Below, one piece after another: positions 9,860 to 17,287 of a stretch of 35,452 bases of DNA. The stretch comes from Candidatus Poseidoniaceae archaeon. GTDB taxonomy: Archaea; Thermoplasmatota; Poseidoniia; Poseidoniales; Poseidoniaceae. The notes under the pieces are model-generated. The model did no database searches, was not told the DNA's origin, and was given only the letters and a program-made list of their open reading frames with translations. Where the stretch lies: positions 1 to 35,452 of the forward strand of contig JASLKC010000020.1 of assembly GCA_030747785.1 (NCBI GenBank). The letters are read 5' to 3'. Positions within the stretch are counted from its first letter, which is position 1; each line of letters opens with the position of its first letter. A program made the translations under genes and the position numbers.

Positions 9860-9878
9860 CCGGAGGCTCCGCCTCCGG
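9860..9878. terminator. GC-rich hairpin after giant gene
   Basis: Perfect inverted repeat CCGGAGGC / GCCTCCGG with a three-base TCC loop, 22 bases after the stop of the giant gene. No T-run follows, so intrinsic termination is uncertain; it may protect the mRNA 3' end or hide the GGAGG in its stem. Confidence 0.45.
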
Positions 9879-9933
9879 TCCTATGCCCGTAGCAAGCGCA
9901 GGGTTGATGTGGCGTGCCTTATGTGGTACAACT

Positions 9934-10377
9934 ATGAGCGATTGGAAGGCGTTAATCGACCAAGCTATGATGCAAGAGGGTTCTGATGTAATTGGAGCCC
10001 ACCACACCTACGGAAAAGCAGTGAAGTCAGCACTCGCAAGTGCCCAATCATTGTTGTCAGATCTTGAGGCTGCACAGATTATGGAATTAATCTATGGCGC
10101 CTTGGTGGCATACTCCCAACAAGTGATGTTGAGAATGAAGGCTGAAGACCCAGAGATAGGAGGGGTCGACCATGCATTCCGTGCCGGGCAAGCATACGGC
10201 GTAAGTTGTGTACTCAATCACCTGATTGATCAATTAACAGATGCAGCAGCGGTTACTTCACTAAAGGCTCTGGATGATTTCTCAGATACTCTACATGACG
10301 AGATTATTGTTCAGGCTCGCGGTGCAGGCTTGACTGTAGAACTCCTCGATGCAAAGGGCGAGATTCTATTCGAGTAA
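9934..10377 (+). CDS. Small alpha-helical protein, unknown
   Basis: I do not recognise this 147-residue protein. The start is set at the ATG beginning MSDWKALIDQ, because the upstream in-frame ATG at 9883 lies just after the hairpin and adds a low-quality segment (MPVASAGLMWRALCG). The protein is soluble and predicted to be almost entirely helical, with Ala/Leu/Asp-rich stretches (KAVKSALASAQSLLSDLEAAQIMELIYGAL is one long helical run split over residues 20-50) and a short beta-like C-terminus (GLTVELLDAKGEILFE). No catalytic motif or cysteine cluster is visible. It ends with tandem stops TAA-TAG. It sits between the giant surface gene and the ribosomal protein operon, where other archaea often have an RNA polymerase subunit D gene, but it does not resemble RpoD. 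Confidence 0.75.
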   Translation: MSDWKALIDQAMMQEGSDVIGAHHTYGKAVKSALASAQSLLSDLEAAQIMELIYGALVAYSQQVMLRMKAEDPEIGGVDHAFRAGQAYGVSCVLNHLIDQLTDAAAVTSLKALDDFSDTLHDEIIVQARGAGLTVELLDAKGEILFE

Positions 10378-10396
10378 TAGAATTGCTCTGAATGAT

Positions 10397-10424
10397 GCAC
10401 TACGGCGCGATGCACCGTAGGTGC
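10397..10424. promoter_or_regulatory. Leader hairpin 1 upstream of L18e
   Basis: GCACTACGG (10397-10405) pairs with CCGTA-G-GTGC (10415-10424), nine pairs with one bulged G, around a nine-base loop. It begins 20 bases after the stop of the previous gene and may be a terminator or part of a ribosomal-protein leader. Confidence 0.35.
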
Positions 10425-10461
10425 GCGTCGGTGCCTTCATAACAGGGTGTCCGGTCGGCGA

Positions 10462-10478
10462 GATGCTTCTAAAGCATC
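10462..10478. promoter_or_regulatory. Leader hairpin 2 upstream of L18e
   Basis: Perfect inverted repeat GATGCTT / AAGCATC with a CTA loop, ending 11 bases before the L18e ATG. Its position at the ribosome entry site fits translational control of the ribosomal operon, but no known motif was recognised. Confidence 0.35.
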
Positions 10479-10489
10479 GAGTGAGTCAT

Positions 10490-10855
10490 ATGAGTAACCC
10501 AACAAGCAAGACAAACCTTCACCTCGTCGACCTAATCGGCGATTTGAAGACGCAGTCTCGTGATACTGGCGCAGCTCTGTGGCGAGATGTCGCTCAGCGC
10601 CTCTCTAAGAGTCGCAGCAACTGGGCACAGCCCAACCTCAGCCGTCTAAGCAGGCATGCCCCCGAGGGCGCAACCGTCCTCGTTCCAGGCAAGCTTCTTG
10701 GCGCTGGTGAGGTTTCTGCAAAGCACGACGTCGCCGCCTACAGTATAAGCGCTGGAGCACGAGAGAAAATCGAAGCCGCTGGCGGACGTGTATTGTCCCT
10801 CAACGAGCTGATGAACGAAAACCCATCTGGATCGGGGGTGTACATCCTTGGATGA
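10490..10855 (+). CDS. rpl18e: Ribosomal protein L18e (eL18)
   Basis: Component of the large ribosomal subunit, found in archaea and eukaryotes and related in fold to bacterial L15. The 121-residue product has the usual family length. Recognisable segments include the N-terminal TNLHLVDLIGDLKTQSR, LWRDVAQRLSKSR, and VLVPGKLLGAGEVS followed by VAAYSISAGAREKIEAAGG. The ATG at 10490 (MSNPTSKTN) fits the family N-terminus; in-frame GTG codons upstream (10421, 10481) would add an unrelated extension across the leader hairpins. The 3' end overlaps the L13 start by eight bases, so translation is probably coupled. First gene of the L18e-L13-S9-RpoN operon. Confidence 0.96.
   Translation: MSNPTSKTNLHLVDLIGDLKTQSRDTGAALWRDVAQRLSKSRSNWAQPNLSRLSRHAPEGATVLVPGKLLGAGEVSAKHDVAAYSISAGAREKIEAAGGRVLSLNELMNENPSGSGVYILG
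10834..10840 (+). promoter_or_regulatory. Shine-Dalgarno selecting a TTG start for L13
   Basis: GGGGGTG, one mismatch from the archaeal consensus GGAGGTG, lies seven bases before the TTG at 10848. No in-frame ATG occurs nearby, so this site decides the L13 start. Confidence 0.6.
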
Positions 10856-11336
10856 AGGAACAACATTCGTCTACGATGCTGACGGCCTCATCCTTGGGCG
10901 TCTGGCTAGCACCGTTGCTGACCTACTCCTGAAGAGCACTCGTGGTGGCGGTAGTGACAGAGTTGTCATCGTTAATGCCGAGAAAACAGTAGTATCTGGC
11001 AAGCCAACATCTGTCTTTGCTACATATCACGACAAGTATGCTCTCAATCACGCCCGAAAGGGTCCATACTTCCCACGCATGCCCGATATGATCCTCAAGA
11101 GGACCGTTCGTGGAATGCTGCCTTATCAGGCGAAGACCAGTGGTCGTCGTGCCCTGCGTAACCTACGTGTCGAAATCGGCTGCCCAAGCCACCTCTCCGG
11201 AGATCTTCCAGAAGGTCACGAGCAAGGTGATGACAGCAAGATTCGCCGCGCTCTCCCACAGCGCTTCGTGCGCCTTGGAGAGATTAGCGCTAATCTTGGC
11301 GCACCCGCACACCGTTGGAACGGAGGTGAGCAGTGA
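10848..11336 (+). CDS. rpl13: Ribosomal protein L13 (uL13)
   Basis: Universal large-subunit protein binding 23S rRNA. The 162-residue product shows the L13 signature set: VYDADGLILGRLASTVADLLL at the N-terminus, VVIVNAEKTVVSGKP, and the conserved KGPYFPRMPDMILKRTVRGMLP region near residues 70-90. The C-terminal part (KIRRALPQRFVRLGEISANLG) is of the archaeal/eukaryotic type. It starts with TTG, supported by a GGGGGTG ribosome site, and overlaps the end of L18e by eight bases. Its TGA stop overlaps the ATG of S9 by one base. Member of the same operon. Confidence 0.95.
   Translation: MDEGTTFVYDADGLILGRLASTVADLLLKSTRGGGSDRVVIVNAEKTVVSGKPTSVFATYHDKYALNHARKGPYFPRMPDMILKRTVRGMLPYQAKTSGRRALRNLRVEIGCPSHLSGDLPEGHEQGDDSKIRRALPQRFVRLGEISANLGAPAHRWNGGEQ
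11322..11329 (+). promoter_or_regulatory. Strong Shine-Dalgarno of S9
   Basis: GGAGGTGA is a full match to the archaeal 16S rRNA tail complement, six bases before the ATG at 11336. It favours that ATG over the GTG one codon earlier. Confidence 0.75.
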
Positions 11337-11770
11337 TGGCTCGCAAGAAACTGAAAGTTGTCCACTCATCTGGAAAGCGTAAGACTGCAGTCGCTAGAGC
11401 CACCGTCAAGGCAGGTAAGGGACGTGTCCGCGTTAATAGCGAGCCAATCGAAATTCTTCAACCAGCTCTATCCCGCCGTAAGGCAATGGAGCCACTAGTC
11501 ATTGCTGATGCAATGAACCGCCTCGGAAAGGTAGACATCAATATCCTCACACAGGGTGGCGGAATTATGGGTCAAACCGACGCTATTCGTACTGCTATTG
11601 CGCGTGGATTAGTCCACTACAATGGAGGCGCTGAGGGCCTTGATGACGAACTCCGTGACGAGTATCTGCGCTTCGACCGTAGTCTGCTTGTTAACGACCC
11701 TCGTCGCAAGGAGCCAAAGCATCAACTCGGCCGTGGTGCTCGCCGCAAGAAGCAGAAATCTTACAGGTGA
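11336..11770 (+). CDS. rps9: Ribosomal protein S9 (uS9)
   Basis: Small-subunit protein whose C-terminal tail reaches the P-site tRNA. The 144-residue product shows the family pattern: HSSGKRKTAVARATVKAGKG at residues about 9-28 (the SGKRKTAVAR signature), GGGIMGQTDAIRTAIARGLV in the middle, and the basic tail ending KKQKSYR, which is the nearly invariant S9 ending. ATG at 11336 with an ideal ribosome site; it overlaps the L13 stop by one base. The next gene, RpoN, begins five bases after the stop, so the four genes are almost certainly co-transcribed. Confidence 0.97.
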   Translation: MARKKLKVVHSSGKRKTAVARATVKAGKGRVRVNSEPIEILQPALSRRKAMEPLVIADAMNRLGKVDINILTQGGGIMGQTDAIRTAIARGLVHYNGGAEGLDDELRDEYLRFDRSLLVNDPRRKEPKHQLGRGARRKKQKSYR

Positions 11771-11775
11771 TATGA

Positions 11776-11979
11776 ATGATAATTCCAGTACGTTGTTTTA
11801 GTTGCGGAGGACTTGTAGCCCACAAGTGGGAAGAGTTCAATGAGAAGAAGAAAGCAGGTATCGAAATAGCAGATGCACTCGACGAAGTCGGAATCATGCG
11901 CTATTGTTGCCGTCGTATGATCGTATCCCATGTGGATTTAATCACCGAGGTCGCACCATTCAGTGCACCTCGCCAGTAA
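11776..11979 (+). CDS. rpoN: RNA polymerase subunit N (Rpb10-like)
   Basis: Small zinc-binding subunit of archaeal RNA polymerase, equivalent to eukaryotic Rpb10. It helps assemble the platform of subunits D, L, N and P. At 67 residues it has the family's usual size. The N-terminal IIPVRCFSCGGLVAHKW has the CxxC pair and RYCCRRM holds the second, adjacent Cys pair, together forming the single zinc site. The partner sequence AGGTGA overlapping the S9 stop serves as ribosome site, five bases upstream. This is the archaeal RpoN, not bacterial sigma-54, which shares the symbol. The gene ends the ribosomal operon; no RpoK, enolase or S2 gene follows. Confidence 0.96.
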   Translation: MIIPVRCFSCGGLVAHKWEEFNEKKKAGIEIADALDEVGIMRYCCRRMIVSHVDLITEVAPFSAPRQ

Positions 11980-11996
11980 GCGAACATAACTTTCCG

Positions 11997-12098
11997 ATTC
12001 CCAGGCTCACGGGCCTGTGGGTTAGCTTGGCCTATACTTGGCGGCTGGGGGCCGTCAGACTCCAGTTCAAATCTGGACAGGCCCACCTGCCTGGGAAT
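11997..12098. repeat. Ten-base inverted repeat bracketing tRNA-Pro
   Basis: ATTCCCAGGC (11997-12006) is perfectly complementary to GCCTGGGAAT (12089-12098). The arms lie four bases before and three bases after the tRNA (discriminator included), so the precursor could form a helix continuing the acceptor stem after a symmetric four-by-four internal loop. Within the arms, CAGGC can also pair with the GCCTG of the acceptor stem itself. Confidence 0.8.
12011..12085 (+). tRNA. tRNA-Pro (anticodon GGG)
   Basis: Full cloverleaf read by eye. Acceptor stem GGGCCTG / CAGGCCC is seven perfect pairs with discriminator A. The D-stem has a T13-T22 mismatch and the D-loop contains GG at 18-19. Anticodon stem GGCGG / CCGTC (one G-T pair) has loop CTGGGGG and anticodon GGG, reading CCC and CCU. 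The variable loop is four bases. The T-arm is TCCAG-TTCAAAT-CTGGA. The CCA end is not fully encoded, and no intron is seen. It lies 31 bases after the RpoN stop. Confidence 0.93.
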
Positions 12099-12116
12099 TA
12101 GCAATCATCGAATCTA

Positions 12117-12135
12117 GAGCCTCCATAGGAGGCTC
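12117..12135. terminator. Hairpin between tRNA-Pro and beta-helix gene
   Basis: Perfect inverted repeat GAGCCTCC / GGAGGCTC with loop ATA, 32 bases after the tRNA. It resembles the hairpin at 9860-9878 in size and in its GGAGGC core. No T-run follows. A second weak stem (CCTAC / GTAGG, 12142-12160) lies just downstream. Terminator or 5' leader structure are both possible. Confidence 0.4.
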
Positions 12136-12176
12136 GAAGCGCCTACCTTCATGGTGTAGGAGCGTAAGGACACAGT

Positions 12177-15100
12177 ATGCGCAGCCGTGCAATTCTACTC
12201 AGTATCTTGATGCTGGCCTCGGTTATGAGTCCTGTATTAGCCAATGACACAGTCACTACTACAGACGTTGAAATATCTGGAAACCACACCATGACAGGCA
12301 ATTATACTGTCAGTCATGGATCTACTTTGACCCTCAAACCTGGTACGTCAGTCGACATGGGTGAATTTTGGATGAAGGTCGAAGGTAACCTTGTAGCTAA
12401 TGATGCAATCATTATGTCAAGCGTTCAATCTACTTCGCCCGGCGGCCATAATGCAGGGGTATGGGATGATATCACAATCACTACTATCGGTACTGCGACT
12501 CTGACAAATGTCACTATTTCCAATGCTAAATCTTGTCTGATTGTCGATGGTTCATTGACTGCGACGGATTTGATTCTGGAGGATTGCTTAATCGGAATGG
12601 AAGTTGCAGGCACCGCAGATGTTACCGATCTCGTTGCTAGAGATATCGATCACGATGGAGTGCGACTAACAGGAATAGCGACACTTTCCAATCCCGAGTT
12701 CATCGACATGTCCCAAGGAGTCTCCTCTAGTGGCGACTTAACGATGACAAGCGCAACATTGAGTTCTACAGGATTGTATTTCTCAGGAGGCACGGTCGAT
12801 GCAACAGATGTCGCTCTAAGCAATGCCCAAACCGGAGTGACAATCCTGTCGGGAGCGAGTGGCTCTATCGATGGCTTGACGGGAACCGCAGCTAATGCCA
12901 TTACTTCGATGGATTCTACAGGATTCACGATCAAGAATGTCAATATGCAAGGAGAAAGACTAGTCAACTCCTGGTCAGCAGGAGATTTGACTGTAGAGGA
13001 TGTAGATTTTACTTCGACCAGTGGCGAAACTGTAGTTGATGTAAGGACCTCTGGAACGTTCACTCTTTCCAATGCAATAATCGATGGTTCATTCAATTCT
13101 CAACAAGGCTCTTTTTCTTCACCATGGATTGCAATGTCACTTTCTGGTTCTGGAGATTATGTATTATCAAATATCGATGTAGAAGCGACTAACACCGCAA
13201 TCACCTCATCGGGAACAGGCACACTTGACCTTTCTAACTCGATGATTTCGAGCGAAGGAACTGGGATTACACTCTCTGGACTTTCATCTTCTATGATGTC
13301 CGATGTAACGGTTAATATTAGCAATGGAGGAGCGACTGGCCTGGATATTCTCCAAGGTCAACATACATTGGACAATCTTACCATTGAAATGCCATACAAT
13401 CCTAACGATGCAGATTCTACCGGACTTGAATCATGGTGGGCAAACATTGCAGTAGGCCATCTGGATGTCAGTGGATTTGAGACAGGAGTAGAATTACACG
13501 ACACATTCTTCGAAGTAGAAGAAGCGGTATTAATGGATTCAAATCTTCAGAATTTAGTATTGTATTCATCACAAATGGACATTGCAACCTCATTGGAAAC
13601 AAGAATCGCAGACTATGGTGTTCAACTTGAAAATTCAACTCTTACCCTGCGTAATTGGGATTCGAGTTTGCATGGCTCATCACTTCTAGTATCATCAGGC
13701 AGTACTGCTACTGTCTGGGGTTGGACTTCTATGAATAACATGAATGATGACGCAATAGGCGCAGGCCATCTGATTTACGCTTCAACAGATTTCCCATCAA
13801 TTAGCACGGATTCAAATGAAAGGCTCTGGGGCAATACTGTGACATTCGAAGATCTCGCTGGAAATCCGATTGATGCAGATTGGGTTGCTCTAGGGTTTCA
13901 TGGAACCGCAACATCCGGCACAGACATTCTCCCGCTATCCGAAGAAGGTACGATTGTAACTGCAGCATTCGAGGGTATTGGAGTTGCATCTGAACTCATC
14001 GGTTCAGAAGGTGATACTCATAATATTCAGGTGCCGATTATTCCTTCAGGAGATTGGATTATTCCTACCGGTGCAGATGTTGTGCTGGGTGCTACTCCAG
14101 ATGGCTTATCGCATATGGCCCAAGGCAATATTACCATCCAGAACGGAGGTAGTTTAACAGTAATGGATAGCACATTGAGCCTTCCATCAACCAAGAAGGT
14201 CACAATCAATTCGGGCGGTATTCTCAAAGGCGCAAACGGTATTTTAGACGGCGATGTATTTACTCAGTATTCCGATAATATCAATCCTGATTCTGGGGAT
14301 GAATTGGTGGTAAATGGAAATACTGCATTGGATTGCCCCGGAGCGACTGAGAGCAATAATCTCTTCATCGAGGGCAACCTTTCTCTTGGTCCTGGCTGCG
14401 ATTTGACGATTATTTCGGGCGCAGTATCAGGCACAGTCACCGTATTTACGGCGGCTGAACTCATTGTGAAAAACACATTGCAGGTAGCAGTTCTCGATAA
14501 AGGCGAACCGGTTCAAGGCGCTTCGGTCAAAGTGGGCGGTCAAGTAACTACAACCGACTCATTGGGACAAGCATCACGTACGATTACTGCAAGGTCAACA
14601 GATAGTGGGGGTACAACATGGGCTGGTCTAATCACTGTCGAAATGCAAAGCGGAAGCCTTCTCGATTTGTACGCATGGGATTCAAACTCATCATATTCAC
14701 ACACTTTTATGGCCTCGACAATTTCTGGAGGTTCACTAAATGAGTGGATGGTTCTTGAAAAGATTTGGAGCCCATACCATCTTTCATCTGACCTTGTAAT
14801 TCCACACGGACAAACTCTCACAATTCACGATGGAGTATCTCTCAGAGTTGCGGATAGTGTAACGATCACTGTTGACGGAACATTAGATGCAGGAAGTTCA
14901 ACTATCTCTTCAGTTGGAAGTGGTTCAAGATGGGGCGGATTAATGATTGGAGATAATGCCGTGGCCACAACCAATCTTCTCGGAACACAAATTGTCGAGG
15001 CAGCACCATTGATTACAATGGACGGCCCAGCTTCAGTCAACATCGTCGATGCAATTCTATCACGTTCGGCAGCAGGAGAACCATTAATTCGAGTAACACT

Positions 15101-16748
15101 TTCTTCTTCGGGTGACATTTCAATCGTCAATACGATGTTTTCAGACGGCGGATCGTTTTGTATTGAAGCCCAAGGGCCAACTCAGATTAGCATCACCGCT
15201 TCCATTATGTCAACATGCGGGGGAGATTCACTTTGGTTACGCTCAACCCCACTTTCAATATCGGCCCTTGAGGTTGAAGATGGAATTGATTTGGCTGGAG
15301 TCACTGGGACAATTTCTGATTTGACTGGAACCAATCTTACATTATTCAATATCGACGGGCTTGAAATGGAGAATCTCGAACTAGATGGTTCTATTACAGG
15401 AATTGACAATCGAGAACTAATAATCAATGGAGCAACCATTAATTCGGCCCCTGGAATCGATTTTGATTCGACTGCAGGAGAATTATCCGGGCTCGATATC
15501 GATTGTGAAGGAAGCGGCACAGGCCTTGTACTCCATCATTCAAGAGCCTCTAGACAGATGGTCGTAAGCGACTCCAATATTATTGGATGTAGCAAAGGAA
15601 TTGATATGCACGCCGATGCGGATGAATCCCCAATGAAAATCATCTTCCGAGGAGTTACATCTGAAGCTGCAACCGCCCTTTCAAGCGATGGCCACGGATT
15701 CACCTTTGAGGGCGGCGCTCTAATTGGAAGCCTCGAGATATCTAATGCTCGCGGCGATATTTACGATGTCACACCTCTTGCATCTACAGTGACTGATGGT
15801 GATTTATGGATGTGGACTAACCACATATTCGATAGCCAGATGGATGGAAGCCCATATGCCTCTGAAATGACGATGAGCATCGATGCATTAGATTGGTCAA
15901 ATACTGCAACAGGTACTGCGGTTCAAATGGCAATACCTCATACACATGAAGACGCAACAGGCCAGGTGACTGCCTCTCAAGCAATGGTTAGCGCAATTGC
16001 TGAAGGACTACCACAGGTGGACACTACCGTTTCTATTGGGCCGAATGCCCAAACCGTAATTGCGATTTCTTTGAGAGATAATGAGGCGCCAAATGTAGAG
16101 ATAATCATTCCAGATGACGGTCAAAGAGTGATGGAGACATTACCTATGGAAGTGAGAGGCGTTGTAAGCGATGATATTACTGCCAACGAGGATCTAATCA
16201 TAATGTGGAGTGTAATACAATCTCAAACAACTCTCATGCAACTTTCAGGCGAATGGGCTAATGTAACCGATTTGAATGCCGGCAATTACATCTTAAAATT
16301 GGAAGTAACCGATGAACAGGGATTGACCTCTTATGATACACTTGCATTCGAGATAACCCTTCTCGATAGTGATGGCGATTGGCTCAATACCTGTGATTCA
16401 AACGAATGGTATGATTCTACACACTCCCGCAAATGTGGCCCTGATATCTATGATGATGACAAGGATGGCGATGGTGTTCTGAATGGTAGAGATTCGTTCG
16501 ACATGGATATTTGTGCAAGTCTGGACAGTGATGGCGATGGCCAGCCGGACAATTTGCATTGCCCTCCTGGCCTCTCTACTTGGCTGACCGTTGACGATGA
16601 TGACGATGGTGATGGCATTCCTGATGTTATGGAAGAAGAAGAATCCGCCGAGGAGGGAGGAATGAACCCCGCTCTATTGGTGGTATTCTTCGTATTGATT
16701 GGAGCCCTCGCATTTGTTGTAATGAGAATGCGAAGGGAAGTGGATTGA
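12177..16748 (+). CDS. Large beta-helix-like surface protein with C-terminal anchor
   Basis: Exported 1523-residue protein held by a C-terminal membrane helix. A clear signal peptide covers residues 1-22 (RSRAILLSILMLASVMSPVLA then ND). Most of the protein is Ser/Thr/Gly-rich with short repeating beta-strand patterns such as GNHTMTGNYTVSHGSTLTLKPG, LTNVTISNAKSCLIVDGSLTATDLILEDC and SIDGLTGTAANAI, typical of right-handed parallel beta-helices. A second block of the same kind starts near residue 860. Residues about 1300-1395 look like an Ig/cadherin-like domain (PNVEIIIPDDGQ). An acidic stalk with thrombospondin-3 loops (DSDGDW, DKDGDGVLN, DSDGDGQPD, DDDGDGIPD) precedes the helix NPALLVVFFVLIGALAFVVM and a basic tail. 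AAGGA six bases upstream supports the start. The stop overlaps the next ATG by one base. Probably a polysaccharide-binding or adhesive surface fibre; no catalytic residues were identified. Confidence 0.88.
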   Translation: MRSRAILLSILMLASVMSPVLANDTVTTTDVEISGNHTMTGNYTVSHGSTLTLKPGTSVDMGEFWMKVEGNLVANDAIIMSSVQSTSPGGHNAGVWDDITITTIGTATLTNVTISNAKSCLIVDGSLTATDLILEDCLIGMEVAGTADVTDLVARDIDHDGVRLTGIATLSNPEFIDMSQGVSSSGDLTMTSATLSSTGLYFSGGTVDATDVALSNAQTGVTILSGASGSIDGLTGTAANAITSMDSTGFTIKNVNMQGERLVNSWSAGDLTVEDVDFTSTSGETVVDVRTSGTFTLSNAIIDGSFNSQQGSFSSPWIAMSLSGSGDYVLSNIDVEATNTAITSSGTGTLDLSNSMISSEGTGITLSGLSSSMMSDVTVNISNGGATGLDILQGQHTLDNLTIEMPYNPNDADSTGLESWWANIAVGHLDVSGFETGVELHDTFFEVEEAVLMDSNLQNLVLYSSQMDIATSLETRIADYGVQLENSTLTLRNWDSSLHGSSLLVSSGSTATVWGWTSMNNMNDDAIGAGHLIYASTDFPSISTDSNERLWGNTVTFEDLAGNPIDADWVALGFHGTATSGTDILPLSEEGTIVTAAFEGIGVASELIGSEGDTHNIQVPIIPSGDWIIPTGADVVLGATPDGLSHMAQGNITIQNGGSLTVMDSTLSLPSTKKVTINSGGILKGANGILDGDVFTQYSDNINPDSGDELVVNGNTALDCPGATESNNLFIEGNLSLGPGCDLTIISGAVSGTVTVFTAAELIVKNTLQVAVLDKGEPVQGASVKVGGQVTTTDSLGQASRTITARSTDSGGTTWAGLITVEMQSGSLLDLYAWDSNSSYSHTFMASTISGGSLNEWMVLEKIWSPYHLSSDLVIPHGQTLTIHDGVSLRVADSVTITVDGTLDAGSSTISSVGSGSRWGGLMIGDNAVATTNLLGTQIVEAAPLITMDGPASVNIVDAILSRSAAGEPLIRVTLSSSGDISIVNTMFSDGGSFCIEAQGPTQISITASIMSTCGGDSLWLRSTPLSISALEVEDGIDLAGVTGTISDLTGTNLTLFNIDGLEMENLELDGSITGIDNRELIINGATINSAPGIDFDSTAGELSGLDIDCEGSGTGLVLHHSRASRQMVVSDSNIIGCSKGIDMHADADESPMKIIFRGVTSEAATALSSDGHGFTFEGGALIGSLEISNARGDIYDVTPLASTVTDGDLWMWTNHIFDSQMDGSPYASEMTMSIDALDWSNTATGTAVQMAIPHTHEDATGQVTASQAMVSAIAEGLPQVDTTVSIGPNAQTVIAISLRDNEAPNVEIIIPDDGQRVMETLPMEVRGVVSDDITANEDLIIMWSVIQSQTTLMQLSGEWANVTDLNAGNYILKLEVTDEQGLTSYDTLAFEITLLDSDGDWLNTCDSNEWYDSTHSRKCGPDIYDDDKDGDGVLNGRDSFDMDICASLDSDGDGQPDNLHCPPGLSTWLTVDDDDDGDGIPDVMEEEESAEEGGMNPALLVVFFVLIGALAFVVMRMRREVD

Positions 16749-17287
16749 TGACCAACCCTGCTGACGCATTACCAGATCCAGCATTAGTTGGTGCAGTATG
16801 CGTTGGTATTCTAGCATTGATTGTGGCTTGGGATGCGTGGTGGCTCACTCGCCAGCGACTCGACATTCCTGAATTAGGCGAATTGGCCAACTTGGGTTTT
16901 GCATGGGGGAGTGACCAAGCGACTGAAGCTCAGCGCCAATGGGCTAACATGTTCAGCATGGCTGCAATGATGGTACTACCGTGGGGATTGAAGGATGTTT
17001 CAGATACGCCAACCAGTTACATCTTGGTTTGGGACGCCCTTCTTGCTTTACACATGATTTCCTTACTTATTCCTAAGAGATATGCAGTAACGAAGACCCA
17101 TCTATTTACAGATGGCCAAAGGTATGAATGGAGCCGGTTGAAATTACAGAAGCGACAACCAAAGAAACGAATTATGCTACTAAGGAAAAATTGGGGCCCT
17201 TTTGGACCATTACCATTGGGTGGAAATCGTTCAGACCTCGAGGTCGCTCTTAGCAGAATTAGTGGATTTATTGAAGAAGAAGAATGA
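16748..17287 (+). CDS. Small three-helix membrane protein, unknown
   Basis: Product of 179 residues from the ATG that overlaps the previous stop (TGATG). Three hydrophobic segments are visible: LVGAVCVGILALIVAWDAWWL near residues 12-33, a second around FSMAAMMVLPWGL, and YILVWDALLALHMISLLI near 90-110. The last 70 residues are soluble and basic (KLQKRQPKKRIMLLRK), ending in an acidic tail. The soluble part, with a strand-rich beginning (YAVTKTHLFTDGQRYEWSRL) and a terminal helix, resembles bacterial PH-like domains of small membrane proteins. That is a guess from pattern only. It is co-transcribed with the beta-helix gene and shares an ATGA junction with the PPC gene, so it could help localise or process the surface protein. 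Confidence 0.8.
   Translation: MTNPADALPDPALVGAVCVGILALIVAWDAWWLTRQRLDIPELGELANLGFAWGSDQATEAQRQWANMFSMAAMMVLPWGLKDVSDTPTSYILVWDALLALHMISLLIPKRYAVTKTHLFTDGQRYEWSRLKLQKRQPKKRIMLLRKNWGPFGPLPLGGNRSDLEVALSRISGFIEEEE

Noticed and set aside
11776-11979. Bacterial sigma-54 (also called RpoN)
   Set aside because: The product is only 67 residues with the zinc-binding Cys pattern of archaeal subunit N.
11997-12098. Classical bulge-helix-bulge splice motif around tRNA-Pro
   Set aside because: That motif needs two three-base bulges on opposite strands flanking a four-base helix; here there is a symmetric four-by-four internal loop between longer helices.
11901-12247. Several short frames on both strands around tRNA-Pro
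   Set aside because: They cross a well-formed tRNA and its flanking inverted repeat and have no ribosome site or conserved pattern.
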